A DNA stretch of 64,000 bases from Sacculina carcini (taxonomy: Eukaryota; Arthropoda; Thecostraca; Sacculinidae): positions 282,001 to 346,000 of the forward strand of contig OU696594.1 of assembly GCA_916048095.2 (NCBI GenBank), given 5' to 3'. Under the pieces are notes generated by a model. That model was not told the DNA's origin. It saw nothing but the letters and a program-made list of their open reading frames with translations, and ran no database searches. A program made the translations under genes and the position numbers. Shown piece after piece: positions 1 through 8,318 of the stretch; positions within the stretch are counted from its first letter, which is position 1; each line of letters starts with the position of its first letter.

Positions 1-520
1 TTTTGCGGCGGCCTCTTTGTCGGGTGTGACTCGACGCGGCGAGCGAAAACAGGGGCCACACTGCCGGTATCAATGTTGTGATCGACGGGCATCACAGTCC
101 GGCAGTTGACCTCACGCGGTGAGAGCAGCGGCGAATGTTGAGTCAGCAGCGAACGGACATACGCCGGCAGGTGACCCAAATCATTCACCACCAGGCCCAC
201 GTGTTGCTCACGGCTGGCGGTGGCAGGCGCTCTCAACGTTGTCGTGGCGTCGCGGATGCAGCTGTTGCGACAGTCGACGATGAGTTCAAAGTGTCGAAGG
301 AAATCGTGGCCGAGCAGAGGGTAAACAGAGTCCGACACGACGAACGTCCAGGTGAAGGTGCGTCGCAGCTTCGGCACGGCGATCTGCAGTCGGGCCTCGC
401 CATGAACCGTCATGGGCTGGCCGTTGGCTGCAGAAATACGGACCGAAGTGGAACACAGAGAGGACCTGTTCACCATGCTCGGCGGGACGATGGAGATTCC
501 GACGCCATGAGATACATACA
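1..520 (-). mobile_element. Ty3/Gypsy-type pol fragment (protease to RT start), fossil
   Basis: Read on the minus strand, this stretch stays open for about 170 codons. It reads like the end of an aspartic protease followed by the linker into reverse transcriptase: VSDSVYPLLGHDFLRHF (typical of the protease C-terminus), then HNIDTGSVAPVFARR (typical of the entry to Ty3/Gypsy reverse transcriptase). The piece runs off the left edge of the window, so the rest of pol is not visible. It is GC-richer than the DNA to its right. No LTR is seen here. It is a fragment of an old LTR-retrotransposon copy; the clade is not determined. Open frames on the plus strand here are shadows. Confidence 0.7.
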
Positions 521-959
521 CAAGTTCCGATGAGATACATGCACAAGTTGAATATTGATGACTCAATATTGAATATTGATGAATTATGCAATTAATCATG
601 AAAAGAGTAAAGGTTATGCACAGACTAAAGGCAATTTCAATTGAGCACACACGATCCAAATGTACATTTATGGTTGATATCACATAACATCACGTCAATT
701 ATATTTGGCATCATAAACCTCTCATGAGGAATGTCTTCCAGCATTGTTCCGCAGCGCTGATCTGCAAAGATGTGTACACCATCAAGAAGTGTGGATGTTT
801 CACATGCATGTTTGTCACAGACAATTCACTGGCTAGGTTTTTTCAGAGGAAGAAATTGTTGGAGCGCATCCAGAAGCGAACCGCTGTCCACTTGTACACT
901 GATTATACCGCTGTCCACATGTACACATGAACACAGTGTCCGCTGTACACGGATTTAAT
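521..959. other. Unassigned AT-rich DNA, no gene recognised
   Basis: I see no gene here. It holds a few short irregular repeats: an AATATTGATGA-like motif near 545-585, and three CTGTCCAC/TGTACAC-type repeats at about 885-950. Short open frames at 724-958 have no recognisable domain. The DNA to the right, from about 960, belongs to the Helitron-like family. Confidence 0.5.
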
Positions 960-1385
960 TCCAATGAAGTGCAATTACTTTTAAGAATGCATATTATTAG
1001 CTCCAATCATTGATGGTGTGGTTTTATTGCGTACGTTTTAATTAATCCTACACTATACTGAATAGAAAGGTTATATTGTCCTCAATATTTACTCATGAAT
1101 TGTTCCGCACTAAGGGCGGGAAAAATGCTACTGGCAACAAAGTAAACTACTGAATATAACTGTGTAATGTAATTGGTTTAATTACAAGTTGCATATGCAT
1201 ATGGGCTGCAATATCATATAATGCCAACTATATGCATATGTTGCTTCAGAGGAAGCATTATCCTGGAATTATAGAGATGACAAAAAGCTTCATTGTTTTG
1301 ATAGTGTTACACTTCTGAATAACTGCGCACGAAGGACGGGCTTAAATTTGAGGAGTGTTGAAGGAAAAAAACTCCGTCAATAATT
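960..1385 (+). repeat. Helitron-like hairpin modules, sense orientation
   Basis: This stretch matches 29690-30115 of the right inverted arm in the same orientation. It includes the hairpin motif near 1098 (TTCCGCACTAAGGGCGGG) and a degenerate second one near 1330. These are internal modules of the Helitron-like family described at 28751-33978. The copy is more diverged than those further right, suggesting an older fragment. Confidence 0.7.
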
Positions 1386-1985
1386 TAAACAGGTTAGACT
1401 AGGTTAAGTTAGACAATTTACATCGTGTAAACAAGAACTTTTTGAACATGGTGGTGTAAATTGTTAGCGGGTACCCCAAGTGGTTGCCGAGAAGTAGTTG
1501 GCAGAAAAATGGACCAAGGAGGGTGGGACAGACACACAGATAGACAGACAGAGGATCTGTTTTATATATATAGACTAGAATGAACTATGAATTCATTCTA
1601 CACGGTGAAATTGAACGTTTTATTGTCTATAGCTGCTGCCCCCGGGACATTTTTATTTCATGAACATGATTCATAGCTTCGTTTACGTTTGAAACCCCTG
1701 ATATATACCATTGAGCCCGTGCAATTATGTCACCTCATATTCAAGCAAATATACACAGACAATCGGATAATTTCGTTAATATATATATGTATAAGCCCAC
1801 AGGTCGTGCGCAACAATTCATAATATTAAATTTGTATTAAATTCATGAAAGAAAATCACATCGGCGAATTACTGCACAAGCTCAACAGCGATCATCAAAA
1901 ACTCGCACGAGCGATGAAGAGACGACAAAGAAGAAGTTGAAAACTGCAAAGCGGCAATCCAGCTTAATCTCGTTTGTCTGAATGA

Positions 1986-1986
<1 letters not shown>
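1386..1986 (-). repeat. Helitron-like 5' terminal module and flanking modules, antisense
   Basis: About 1455-1574 carries the terminal block of the family: TTGTTAGCGGGTACCCC, then GGACCAAGGAGGGTGGGACAG, a short GACA-type microsatellite, and the end TTTTATATATATAGA at 1560-1574. CTAG follows at once at 1575, but after that the sequence is a mid-element module (1575-1770), not the usual first module. Orientation flips relative to 960-1385, so an inversion or junction lies at about 1385-1440. I recognise nothing in 1770-1986. Confidence 0.6.

Positions 1987-2040
<54 letters not shown>
1987..2040. repeat. (AT)n microsatellite
   Basis: About 26 uninterrupted AT dinucleotides. An apparent IYIYIY open frame across it is a translation of the microsatellite and not a gene. 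Confidence 0.95.
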
Positions 2041-2042
<2 letters not shown>

Positions 2043-2084
2043 GATCCAAAATGTATGGAGTACTAACGTGTCTGGTGGATAAAT

Positions 2085-2271
2085 GATATAAGTTGAAGTT
2101 GAACTTCTTCAGACACAAGCATGTATTTTTTTACCACAACGTTTCGCCTTACGGCTTTATCAAGCAGTGATAACACATCGTCAACCATTGTAAGAAACCA
2201 AATTCACAAAAATATGTTGAAACACGTGATCATACATTAATTGGATATCTGACATAAATAAATATATATAT
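2085..2271 (-). mobile_element. Penelope-like element terminus with degraded hammerhead core
   Basis: The stretch shares GAAGTTGAACTTCTTCAGAC and ACAACGTTTCGCCTTACGGC with both arms of the palindrome at 3558-3796. On the minus strand 2142-2163 reads TTGATAA, AGCC-GTAA-GGC, GAAAC. That resembles a hammerhead core (CUGANGA, helix II, GAAA) with two changed core bases. Penelope-like elements are known to carry hammerhead motifs in their terminal repeats. No coding sequence remains. The right side stops where a LINE begins. Confidence 0.55.
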
Positions 2272-3556
2272 ATAAATTTATTTTCCTCTTTCTCCTCATT
2301 CTTCAAATTTGGTATCTATGCTGCTCACCCAGATTTCTTCTTGGGCTGCTTCACGTAAACTTGTTCTCAACCCTGACAAAACAGAATATCTAGTCTTTCA
2401 CCCTCCTCGAATTTCTCCTCACTCTATCAACCTTCCGCTAGCCAATCAAATGCGCAATTTGGGTGTCTTGTTCGATCCTAACCTTTCTTTCTCGACTCAT
2501 TTTTCTCAGCTTATCCGCTCGTGCCGCTTTTTACTCCGACAATTTTACCCTATTCGTTCGTCGATTGATGTCTCATCCGCTAGTCTTCTGGTAAATTCCT
2601 ATATCTTTTCCAAGATCGACTATTGCAACTCGCTCTTCTTCCATCTTCCCTTGAAATCTATCCGCCAACTCCAAGCAGTGATCAACCTTGCTTGTCGGTT
2701 TGTACTGAGGCTTCCTCCGCGAACCCCTACTTCGGTGCATATCCGACAGCTCGGTTGGTTACCTGCTCTTTCTCGTATACGCTATAAGGTATGTTGTCTG
2801 GTCTTCAAACTTATCCACTCTCCCTCTTCTCCCTCATATCTCCGTTCCCTATTGACTCTCAATAATCGCACTTCTTGTCGCATTCCTGTGCCATTAGTCT
2901 GTCCTCCTGCTCTTAATCAATCCTCTTGGTCATCCAAATCTTTTTATTTCTATGCTCCTCGTATCTATAACTCGCTTCCATCTTACCTTCACCACAAGTC
3001 TTCATTCCGATCCTTTTCTGCTGATCTTCATAAATATCTGCTCACTCGTTCTCTTCATGACTAAATGTATGATTTGTCTTTGGTTATATGTGTGTTGTTC
3101 GTGCTGATCGTCCTGTGTTGTACCCTCGTTGTTCTTGCTTGATATTTGTCTTTTTACTCACTGTGAATTATATGTTTTCGTTGCTGCGTCCCTTTTTTTG
3201 CATCTCTTGCATTCGTCGTTGTCTGGTCAGGCTTCGCCCTGCTACTGGTAACCGTGTAATTCCAGTACAACCAGATTCACGGTCGAGTCGTCGGCGACTA
3301 AACCGGCTCCCCCACTGTTCTGCAGTGAGGAGGGTGGCTAGACACCCGACAGGAAAAAAAACAAAACCTGTTTCAAGGGCGGATGAGCTATCTGATAGCC
3401 AACGGCCATCTAGCATGTTCCAGTTTGCAAACGTGTTTTCATTTTTCTATTTGTGCCTACTCCCTGCTCGCTGTGATGTTCCTGTCGGTTGTCTCTTTCG
3501 CGCCTGTGTATAAATATGTGCGCTATATTAAATATATGTTGTTGTTGTTGTTGTTT
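2272..3556 (+). mobile_element. 5'-truncated LINE (CR1/L2-group-like), subfamily A, copy 1
   Basis: This begins abruptly inside the reverse-transcriptase gene and is nearly identical to 36990-38271. It contains the RT C-terminal region, a 3' untranslated region of about 470 bp and a (GTT)n tail at about 3537-3556. The 5' truncation point falls in or next to a TATATATA tract, and the 3' tail is followed by TATATA. Near identity to the copy at 36248-38271 suggests both inserted recently. The family assignment rests on RT motifs only. Confidence 0.85.
2309..3064 (+). pseudogene. LINE reverse transcriptase, C-terminal part only
   Basis: The frame is open for 251 codons and starts inside the RT, just after the position of the catalytic YADD motif. 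It holds the segment ISSWAASRKLVLNPDKTEYL and FHPPR, then NLGVLFDPNLSFSTH, both standard for the thumb side of CR1/L2/Jockey-group RTs. The natural stop is at 3062-3064. The endonuclease, the fingers and the palm are missing through 5' truncation, so it cannot work as an enzyme. It differs from the longer copy at 36248-37779 at only a few residues. Confidence 0.85.
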
Positions 3557-3557
3557 A

Positions 3558-3796
3558 TATATATATATGATATAAGATGAAGTTGAACTTCTTCAGACAC
3601 AATATTTATTTTTTTACCACAACGTTTCGCCTTACGGCTTTATCAAGCCGCTAAATCTGATAATCGCATAATCGGCTTTATCAAGCAGATAAAGCCGATT
3701 ATGCGATTAGCTAAACGAGTAAGGCGAAACGTTGTGGTAAAAAAATAAATATTGTGTCTGAAGAAGTTCAACTTCATCTTATATCATATATATATA
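3558..3796. repeat. Inverted pair of Penelope-like termini (palindrome)
   Basis: The left arm at about 3558-3635 and right arm at about 3719-3796 are reverse complements over about 75 bp. Each carries GAAGTTGAACTTCTTC and ACAACGTTTCGCCTTAC, the same terminal block as at 2085-2165. Between them is a second, perfect 22-bp inverted repeat (3661-3682 and 3688-3709) with a 5-nt loop. The whole can fold into a long hairpin. It sits exactly between two LINE copies and is flanked by TATATA on both sides. I infer two Penelope-like ends joined in opposite orientation. Confidence 0.75.
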
Positions 3797-3805
3797 TATA
3801 TATAT

Positions 3806-6440
3806 GCATGCTCTGTTAAATTCTACAGCATTTTCTGTGTTGTTTCTTTTGTACTCATTTGTCGGGTCATATTCTTGACCTGCTTCTTTTTCCTGTGCCA
3901 ACTATCTCCACTGACTTAGCTGTACCGAAAGTTGAAGTTTTCCCTCCCGATCGCTCATTTTCGGATCATAGCTTATGCCTATTTGACATTCCGTTACCTT
4001 CTAAATCATCTAGTATGTTTCTTCATTCATTCAGATCGTATAGAAACTTTGATCCTGGTGTATTCTTATCATTTCTTACATCTCGGCTACCTTCTCATGT
4101 GTTTTATTCACTACCAGCTGACGAAGTATATTCTTGTTTTTCCATGGTTCTTTCTGATATTAATGATACCCTTTTTCCTTTGAAAACTTGTTCCCGCACA
4201 TACATGCCCATTCCATGGTTTAATGCTGAACTTCTCTCTTTGAAACGCTTTCAACGCCGGTCTGAACGTTTGTGGCGTCGCTCAAGATCTGAGTCGAATT
4301 GGTCCGCCTACTGCTCGTCTCGTGCAGCTTATCTGGCCGCTCTCTCTGATGCTAAGTGCTCTTTCTACAAATCTAAACTGACCTCACTTTCGGTCTCACA
4401 GAAACTGCTCTGGTCGACTCTAAACACTATTTCTGGCCGTCGTTACACATCTACAACCTGTTCAACCACTGCTTCTGAATTCGCAACGTTCTTCTTGAAC
4501 AAAGTGAAAACTACAGATGAAAGCATTCCAGCTACACATCACAAAATCACACACTCTACTTCATCAACTACTCTCTCTTCCTTTACTCATGTCGTCCTCT
4601 CTGATATCCTAGCCTTACTTTCATCAATAAAAATATCTGCCTCTCCCGCCGATCCTATTAATTTTAAGGCCTTCTCTCACTCGATTACTCTATTCGCTCC
4701 CTACTTTTTGTATATAGTAAATCTCTCATTACTTCATGGTTCTTTTATACCTGAAAAACATGCTATTGTCTACCCAATTTTGAAAAAACCAACACTTGAT
4801 TCTTCCATCATCAAAAATTATCGTCCTGTTTCAATTATCAATCTCACCTCCAAGTTGTTAGAATCCGTTATTTTCTCCCAACTTTCTCCTCTTATTAACG
4901 ATGTTTTAGATCCTTACCAGTCTGGCTTCCGACCTTTCCATTCAACTGAGTCTGTTCTCACATCTGTTGTTGACGTTGTGTTATCTCATTTCTCCTTCCG
5001 CCATTCTGTCCTAATTGTTATGTTGGATATGTCATCAGCGTTTGATTTAGTAAACCACAAAATCTTGCTTGATGATTTATCGCATCTTGGTCTCTCTTCC
5101 ACGGCATTTTCGCTCATGCGCTCTTATCTTTCAGGCCGTTCTTACTCCGTTAAATTTAATTCTGTTGTTTCCGATCGTGTTCCTTTAAATTCAGGAGTTC
5201 CTCAAGGCTCAATTCTCGGTCCCACTCTTTTCAACCTGTATATGTCCTCACTGTGTCCTATTCTTAAACGTTATTCTGTGGCTTTTCATATCTATGCCGA
5301 CGACATTCAACTGCTATGTCCACTTCCGTTTCCCTATTCATCCTATATGTCTGAACTTCTATCGGATATTTCATCATGGGCTGCTTCTCGTCGTCTTCTC
5401 ATAAATTCTTCTAAAACTGAATTCATGGTTTTTCACCCTCCTCGTCTAACTCCACCTACTCTTCCATTTCCTTTACGTTCGTCAGTGCGAAACTTGGGTG
5501 TAATTATGGATTCCTCTCTCATCTTTAGCAATAATATTAGTTCTGTCACACGTACATGCCGTCTTATTCTACGCGCGCTGTATCCCATACGTCCATTCCT
5601 CGACCAAGCGTCTGCCATCAAGCTCATCAAAACACTGGTTTTTCCTCGTATAGATTATTGTATTGTTTTATATTTCAACACTCCGCGATGCTATTTGAAA
5701 CCATTTCAGACGGTGATCAATCAATGTTGTAGATTTGTCCTCTCTCCCGTTGTTTGTGTTCATACATCTCATCATTTGTACAATCTTCGTTGGCTACCTA
5801 TTATTCCGCGAATTCATTTCCGTCTCTCCTGTATTATTTTCAAACTGCTGAACGGCATCAATCAGCCTGAATATCTTGTACGTTTGTTATCTCGTGTCTC
5901 AAATCCCAACAGCCGTATTTCACGTCCTCTACAATGTCCTAGAGCGTTGTGTGAATCCCCCTGGTCAGCAAAATCATTTACCTTTTTTGCCCCTCGTTTC
6001 TATAACTCACTTCCATCTCATGTCCTTCTATCTCCCTCTTTCTCTTCTTTCACTTCATCTCTGCGCACATACTTATTCTCTAAATCTTTTGATCGCTCAT
6101 CTCATTGCCTTACACCATATGCCAAGATTTAGCTGCTCAAAGTGCACTCTCATCTTTTGCTTGCCTTTGTTTTTTTGCATTCACGTGTTTTTTTGTGTCC
6201 TGTAAGCAATTTTTCTATCTCCTATCTCTACCTGATTATCTTTGTACTGAAAATGTGTGTGGATTTCTTATTCTTACTGTGTGTGTATGTTTTGTTCTGA
6301 TGATTATTTATTGCGCTCAATGTTTGTTTCATATTGCGTCGACGTGTAGCTTTTGTTTTTTTTCTGTGCTATTTTTGTTCTTTTGTAATCGCGCCATTGT
6401 TGCTATGTGCGCTAAATCAAATACATGTTGTTGTTGTTGT
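3806..6440 (+). mobile_element. 5'-truncated LINE (CR1/L2-group-like), subfamily B
   Basis: The copy starts near 3806 just after a TATATA tract, within the C-terminal part of the endonuclease, and runs through a full RT to a (GTT)n tail at about 6426-6440. Its protein is clearly related to but distinct from the copies at 2272 and 36248. The same kind of tail is found on all three. A Penelope-like element follows directly on its tail. Confidence 0.85.
3859..6132 (+). CDS. LINE ORF2: endonuclease C-terminus plus reverse transcriptase
   Basis: The product would nick target DNA and copy the element's RNA into it. The frame is open back to a stop at 3817-3819 and has no ATG at its beginning; the first residues (CTHLSGHILDL, then SFSDHSLCLFDI) are the C-terminal end of an APE-type endonuclease, so the start is lost by truncation. 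From TTG at 3859 there are 757 codons. RT motifs in order: RPVSIINLTSKLLES, YQSGFRPFHSTESVL, the AFD aspartate near residue 396, SGVPQGSILGP near 446, the intact catalytic YADD at about 479-482, then FMVFHPPR and NLGVIMDSSL. Stop at 6130-6132. The palm motifs all look intact, but without the endonuclease N-terminus the copy should be dead. Confidence 0.88.
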   Translation: MSGHILDLLLFPVPTISTDLAVPKVEVFPPDRSFSDHSLCLFDIPLPSKSSSMFLHSFRSYRNFDPGVFLSFLTSRLPSHVFYSLPADEVYSCFSMVLSDINDTLFPLKTCSRTYMPIPWFNAELLSLKRFQRRSERLWRRSRSESNWSAYCSSRAAYLAALSDAKCSFYKSKLTSLSVSQKLLWSTLNTISGRRYTSTTCSTTASEFATFFLNKVKTTDESIPATHHKITHSTSSTTLSSFTHVVLSDILALLSSIKISASPADPINFKAFSHSITLFAPYFLYIVNLSLLHGSFIPEKHAIVYPILKKPTLDSSIIKNYRPVSIINLTSKLLESVIFSQLSPLINDVLDPYQSGFRPFHSTESVLTSVVDVVLSHFSFRHSVLIVMLDMSSAFDLVNHKILLDDLSHLGLSSTAFSLMRSYLSGRSYSVKFNSVVSDRVPLNSGVPQGSILGPTLFNLYMSSLCPILKRYSVAFHIYADDIQLLCPLPFPYSSYMSELLSDISSWAASRRLLINSSKTEFMVFHPPRLTPPTLPFPLRSSVRNLGVIMDSSLIFSNNISSVTRTCRLILRALYPIRPFLDQASAIKLIKTLVFPRIDYCIVLYFNTPRCYLKPFQTVINQCCRFVLSPVVCVHTSHHLYNLRWLPIIPRIHFRLSCIIFKLLNGINQPEYLVRLLSRVSNPNSRISRPLQCPRALCESPWSAKSFTFFAPRFYNSLPSHVLLSPSFSSFTSSLRTYLFSKSFDRSSHCLTPYAKI

Positions 6441-6519
6441 ATATACATTTCTCTATACGTCTCACCAGCTTCTTCTGGTTCTCAGAGAGCTTTCCCAGTA
6501 GTACCGAAAAACTCATTTT

Positions 6520-6565
6520 TGCCCGAGGCACCTTTCGACATATATTAATGTCATCTTCAGGGGCA
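6520..6565 (-). ncRNA. Hammerhead ribozyme motif (type I) in Penelope-like 3' region
   Basis: Read on the minus strand: helix I 5' strand TGCCC, core CTGAAGA, one unpaired T, helix II GACAT / ATGTC with a 6-nt loop, core GAAA, a very short helix III (GG / CC plus the A-T closing pair), cleavage triplet CTC, then helix I 3' strand GGGCA. All core positions of the CUGANGA...GAAA consensus are present and the five helix I pairs are perfect. It lies about 106 bp after the stop codon of the endonuclease. Hammerheads with a tiny helix III are established for Penelope-like elements. Activity is inferred. Confidence 0.75.
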
Positions 6566-6671
6566 TATATATACACATAACAATCGTAAATAAATATACA
6601 CTAAACTGAAAATCAAATTTGAATGAGACGTTAAATACTCTAGAAAATTCCAATATAAAAGGATAAAAAAT

Positions 6672-7535
6672 TCATGCCGAGTGCACATTTGCACTGCCGT
6701 TTGATGTAGATAAATTCTGGCTAGGTGCAGGATGTTGTGATGCGCTTCTCTGTTGGTTGTTGATGTTGTTTTGTCTAATAGATGGAAGAATTACGTCAGG
6801 CTGTTGTTGGACGTTTATAGTTGGCTTCCGCGTACAAATCAACACTGCCTCTATCATTTTGAGCTTTCTGATGTTATGCTCCTGGCAAATGACGGATGTA
6901 TTGTCAGTGAGGATTGTTCTGTTGAGCTTGATGTTATGCTCTTGCGCGTAGTGTCGAAAAATAGCGCCGTCGTGCAAGTGAGCAGTGAGTCGCTTGTGCA
7001 AAGTTGTTGTTGTGTGGCCGATGTATTCAGAATTACGGAGACTGCAGTCTCCAGTTTGGCATTTATGTGAATACACGACGTTCACTTTTTGCGTCTCTTC
7101 GGTCCTTGGTAGGCAGCTATTCTTGACAATCGACTGATATGCTTTTCGAGTTTTGTAGTAAATGACTAGTTTAATTTTTGTTTCTGGTTGACATGGAGTA
7201 ACGTGTTTCCTAATGATTTTCTGAAGTGCAGTCTCGTCTTGTTTGTAATTTGAGCTCATAGTGTTTCTGTTATATAATTTGAGTGTATCTTGGTCTCTGT
7301 CTCGGTTGTTTTCATTCGTAATCATGAAGTCATGTAGTTTTTGTCTGATTACGTCATCGATGTCTTTTTGTGTGTAGCCATTATTAGTCAATAATTTGCC
7401 GACTCTATTGATTTCCGCGTCTGTATTAGTCCATGTTGAACAGTGAGTTAGCGCCCTCTTGATGTACGAGCTAATTACACTGCGTTTGTATTTACACGGA
7501 ATAATGAGGTTTGAAATTGGTTTCGTTTCTGGTGC
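6672..7535 (-). pseudogene. Penelope-like RT C-terminus and GIY-YIG endonuclease
   Basis: In Penelope-like elements one protein carries reverse transcriptase followed by a GIY-YIG endonuclease that cuts the target. The visible frame begins with SNLIIPCKYKRSVISSY and ALTHCSTW, a conserved stretch after the RT palm, and there is no start codon because the element is truncated. Counting from 7391, the endonuclease shows VVYSHKC at residues 105-111 (the GIY position), YIGHTTTTLHKRL at 123-135 and a candidate catalytic glutamate in MIEAVLI near 181. The C-terminal 40 residues are polar and rich in Q, N and S. The catalytic YxDD motif of the RT is not in this copy. Confidence 0.8.
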
Positions 7536-7653
7536 TCAAACAGGTATATACACACGATAATTAATATAAAAATAAATATAAAAAACAACCAAGGTCGTGC
7601 TCGAAAATGTTTTTGCTCAAACACAAGTTTTCATCGGCAAAGAGTTTCAGTAA
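7498..7653. repeat. Shared 155-bp block, copy 1
   Basis: This matches 22320-22474 almost base for base, from GGAATAATGAGG to AAAGAGTTTCAGTA. About 40 bp of it is the 5' edge of the Penelope-like coding region and the rest lies beyond it. Neither copy's flanks match outside the block. The DNA from 7654 to 7735 is unassigned. Confidence 0.75.
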
Positions 7654-7735
7654 CAATTGCATCGCCAAATGGCTGCTGTAAATAATTGAGCGAAAACATT
7701 GTGATTAGCGTAGTTGATTTGTTCATGGCGTAGAC

Positions 7736-7860
7736 CAGTGTTTCTCAACCTTTTTGGCCCACTGTGCCAAATTGGAACATTTTAGACTGAGTGTGCCGCA
7801 CCCTCCGGACATTTGTCTAAAAAAGGTCATCAAATTTTGTCTCGAGACTTTTGTCTAAAA
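7736..7860. mobile_element. hAT-type transposon end (first), interrupted by a second hAT
   Basis: CAGTGTTTCTCAACC at 7736-7750 is a typical hAT terminal inverted repeat, followed by TTTTTGGCCCACTGTGCC and TGTGCCGCACC. The fragment ends at GTCTAAAA (7853-7860), where a second hAT terminus starts at once. I infer that the second element inserted into the first, with GTCTAAAA as a candidate 8-bp target. The partner end of this element is not identified with confidence. Confidence 0.6.
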
Positions 7861-7943
7861 CAGTGTTTCTCAACGTTTTATTATCTTGTGTCACATACAA
7901 ACATTTTTACATGGCAGTGTACCACACCACAATCATCGCAAAG

Positions 7944-8287
7944 TGTATTTATGTGTGCGATTGTCATTGTTTGAGTATGCTTGCGAGTGAGCGTGCATGT
8001 GTGCGTGTGTGCGCGCGTGCGTGTGTGTGTGTGTGTGCGTGTGTACGTTTGTGTATGCGTTTGGCTAAGTGCGTGTGGGCTTACACTTGACCTTGATAAC
8101 CCTTGTTATTGTGTGTATCATGTTGGAGACTGGCTAGTTCGAGTGGCCAGTTCGATTGGCGTGTGAGCGTCAGTGTGTTGATGTCACTGTGCGTGTGTGA
8201 CGGTGGCGGTGGTGTGGTGTTGCGGTTGAATTGTGTTGTGGTTGGATTGCAGTGTGGCGTTAGATTTTTCGTATCTTTTTTACTACA
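7944..8287 (+). repeat. 5' LTR of element A
   Basis: 344 bp, starts TGTATTTATGTG and ends TACTACA. It contains a GT-rich stretch at about 7995-8065 that gives rise to valine/cysteine-rich shadow frames. Promoter function is known for LTRs, but I see no clear TATA box. Confidence 0.9.
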
Positions 8288-8318
8288 AGCTATTTCGGCT
8301 TTTAATTCTGCATCGATT

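Larger units (their letters stand above)
6441..7535 (-). mobile_element. Penelope-like element, 5'-truncated, with GIY-YIG endonuclease
   Basis: This minus-strand element holds the end of the reverse transcriptase, the linker and a complete-looking GIY-YIG endonuclease, then a 3' region with a hammerhead ribozyme fold at 6520-6565. It directly abuts the (GTT)n tail of the LINE at 3806-6440. The 5' side is cut within the RT. It differs strongly from the Penelope-like copies at 56.9 and 61.7 kb, so at least two lineages have colonised this region. Confidence 0.8.

Noticed and set aside
135-591. Open frames on the plus strand and in a second minus frame at the left edge
   Set aside because: They overlap the protease/RT fragment that reads clearly in one minus-strand frame and have no domain of their own.
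1987-2040. Open frames of repeating I and Y residues here, at 21347-21433 and at 28373-28497
   Set aside because: They are translations of (TA)n microsatellites.
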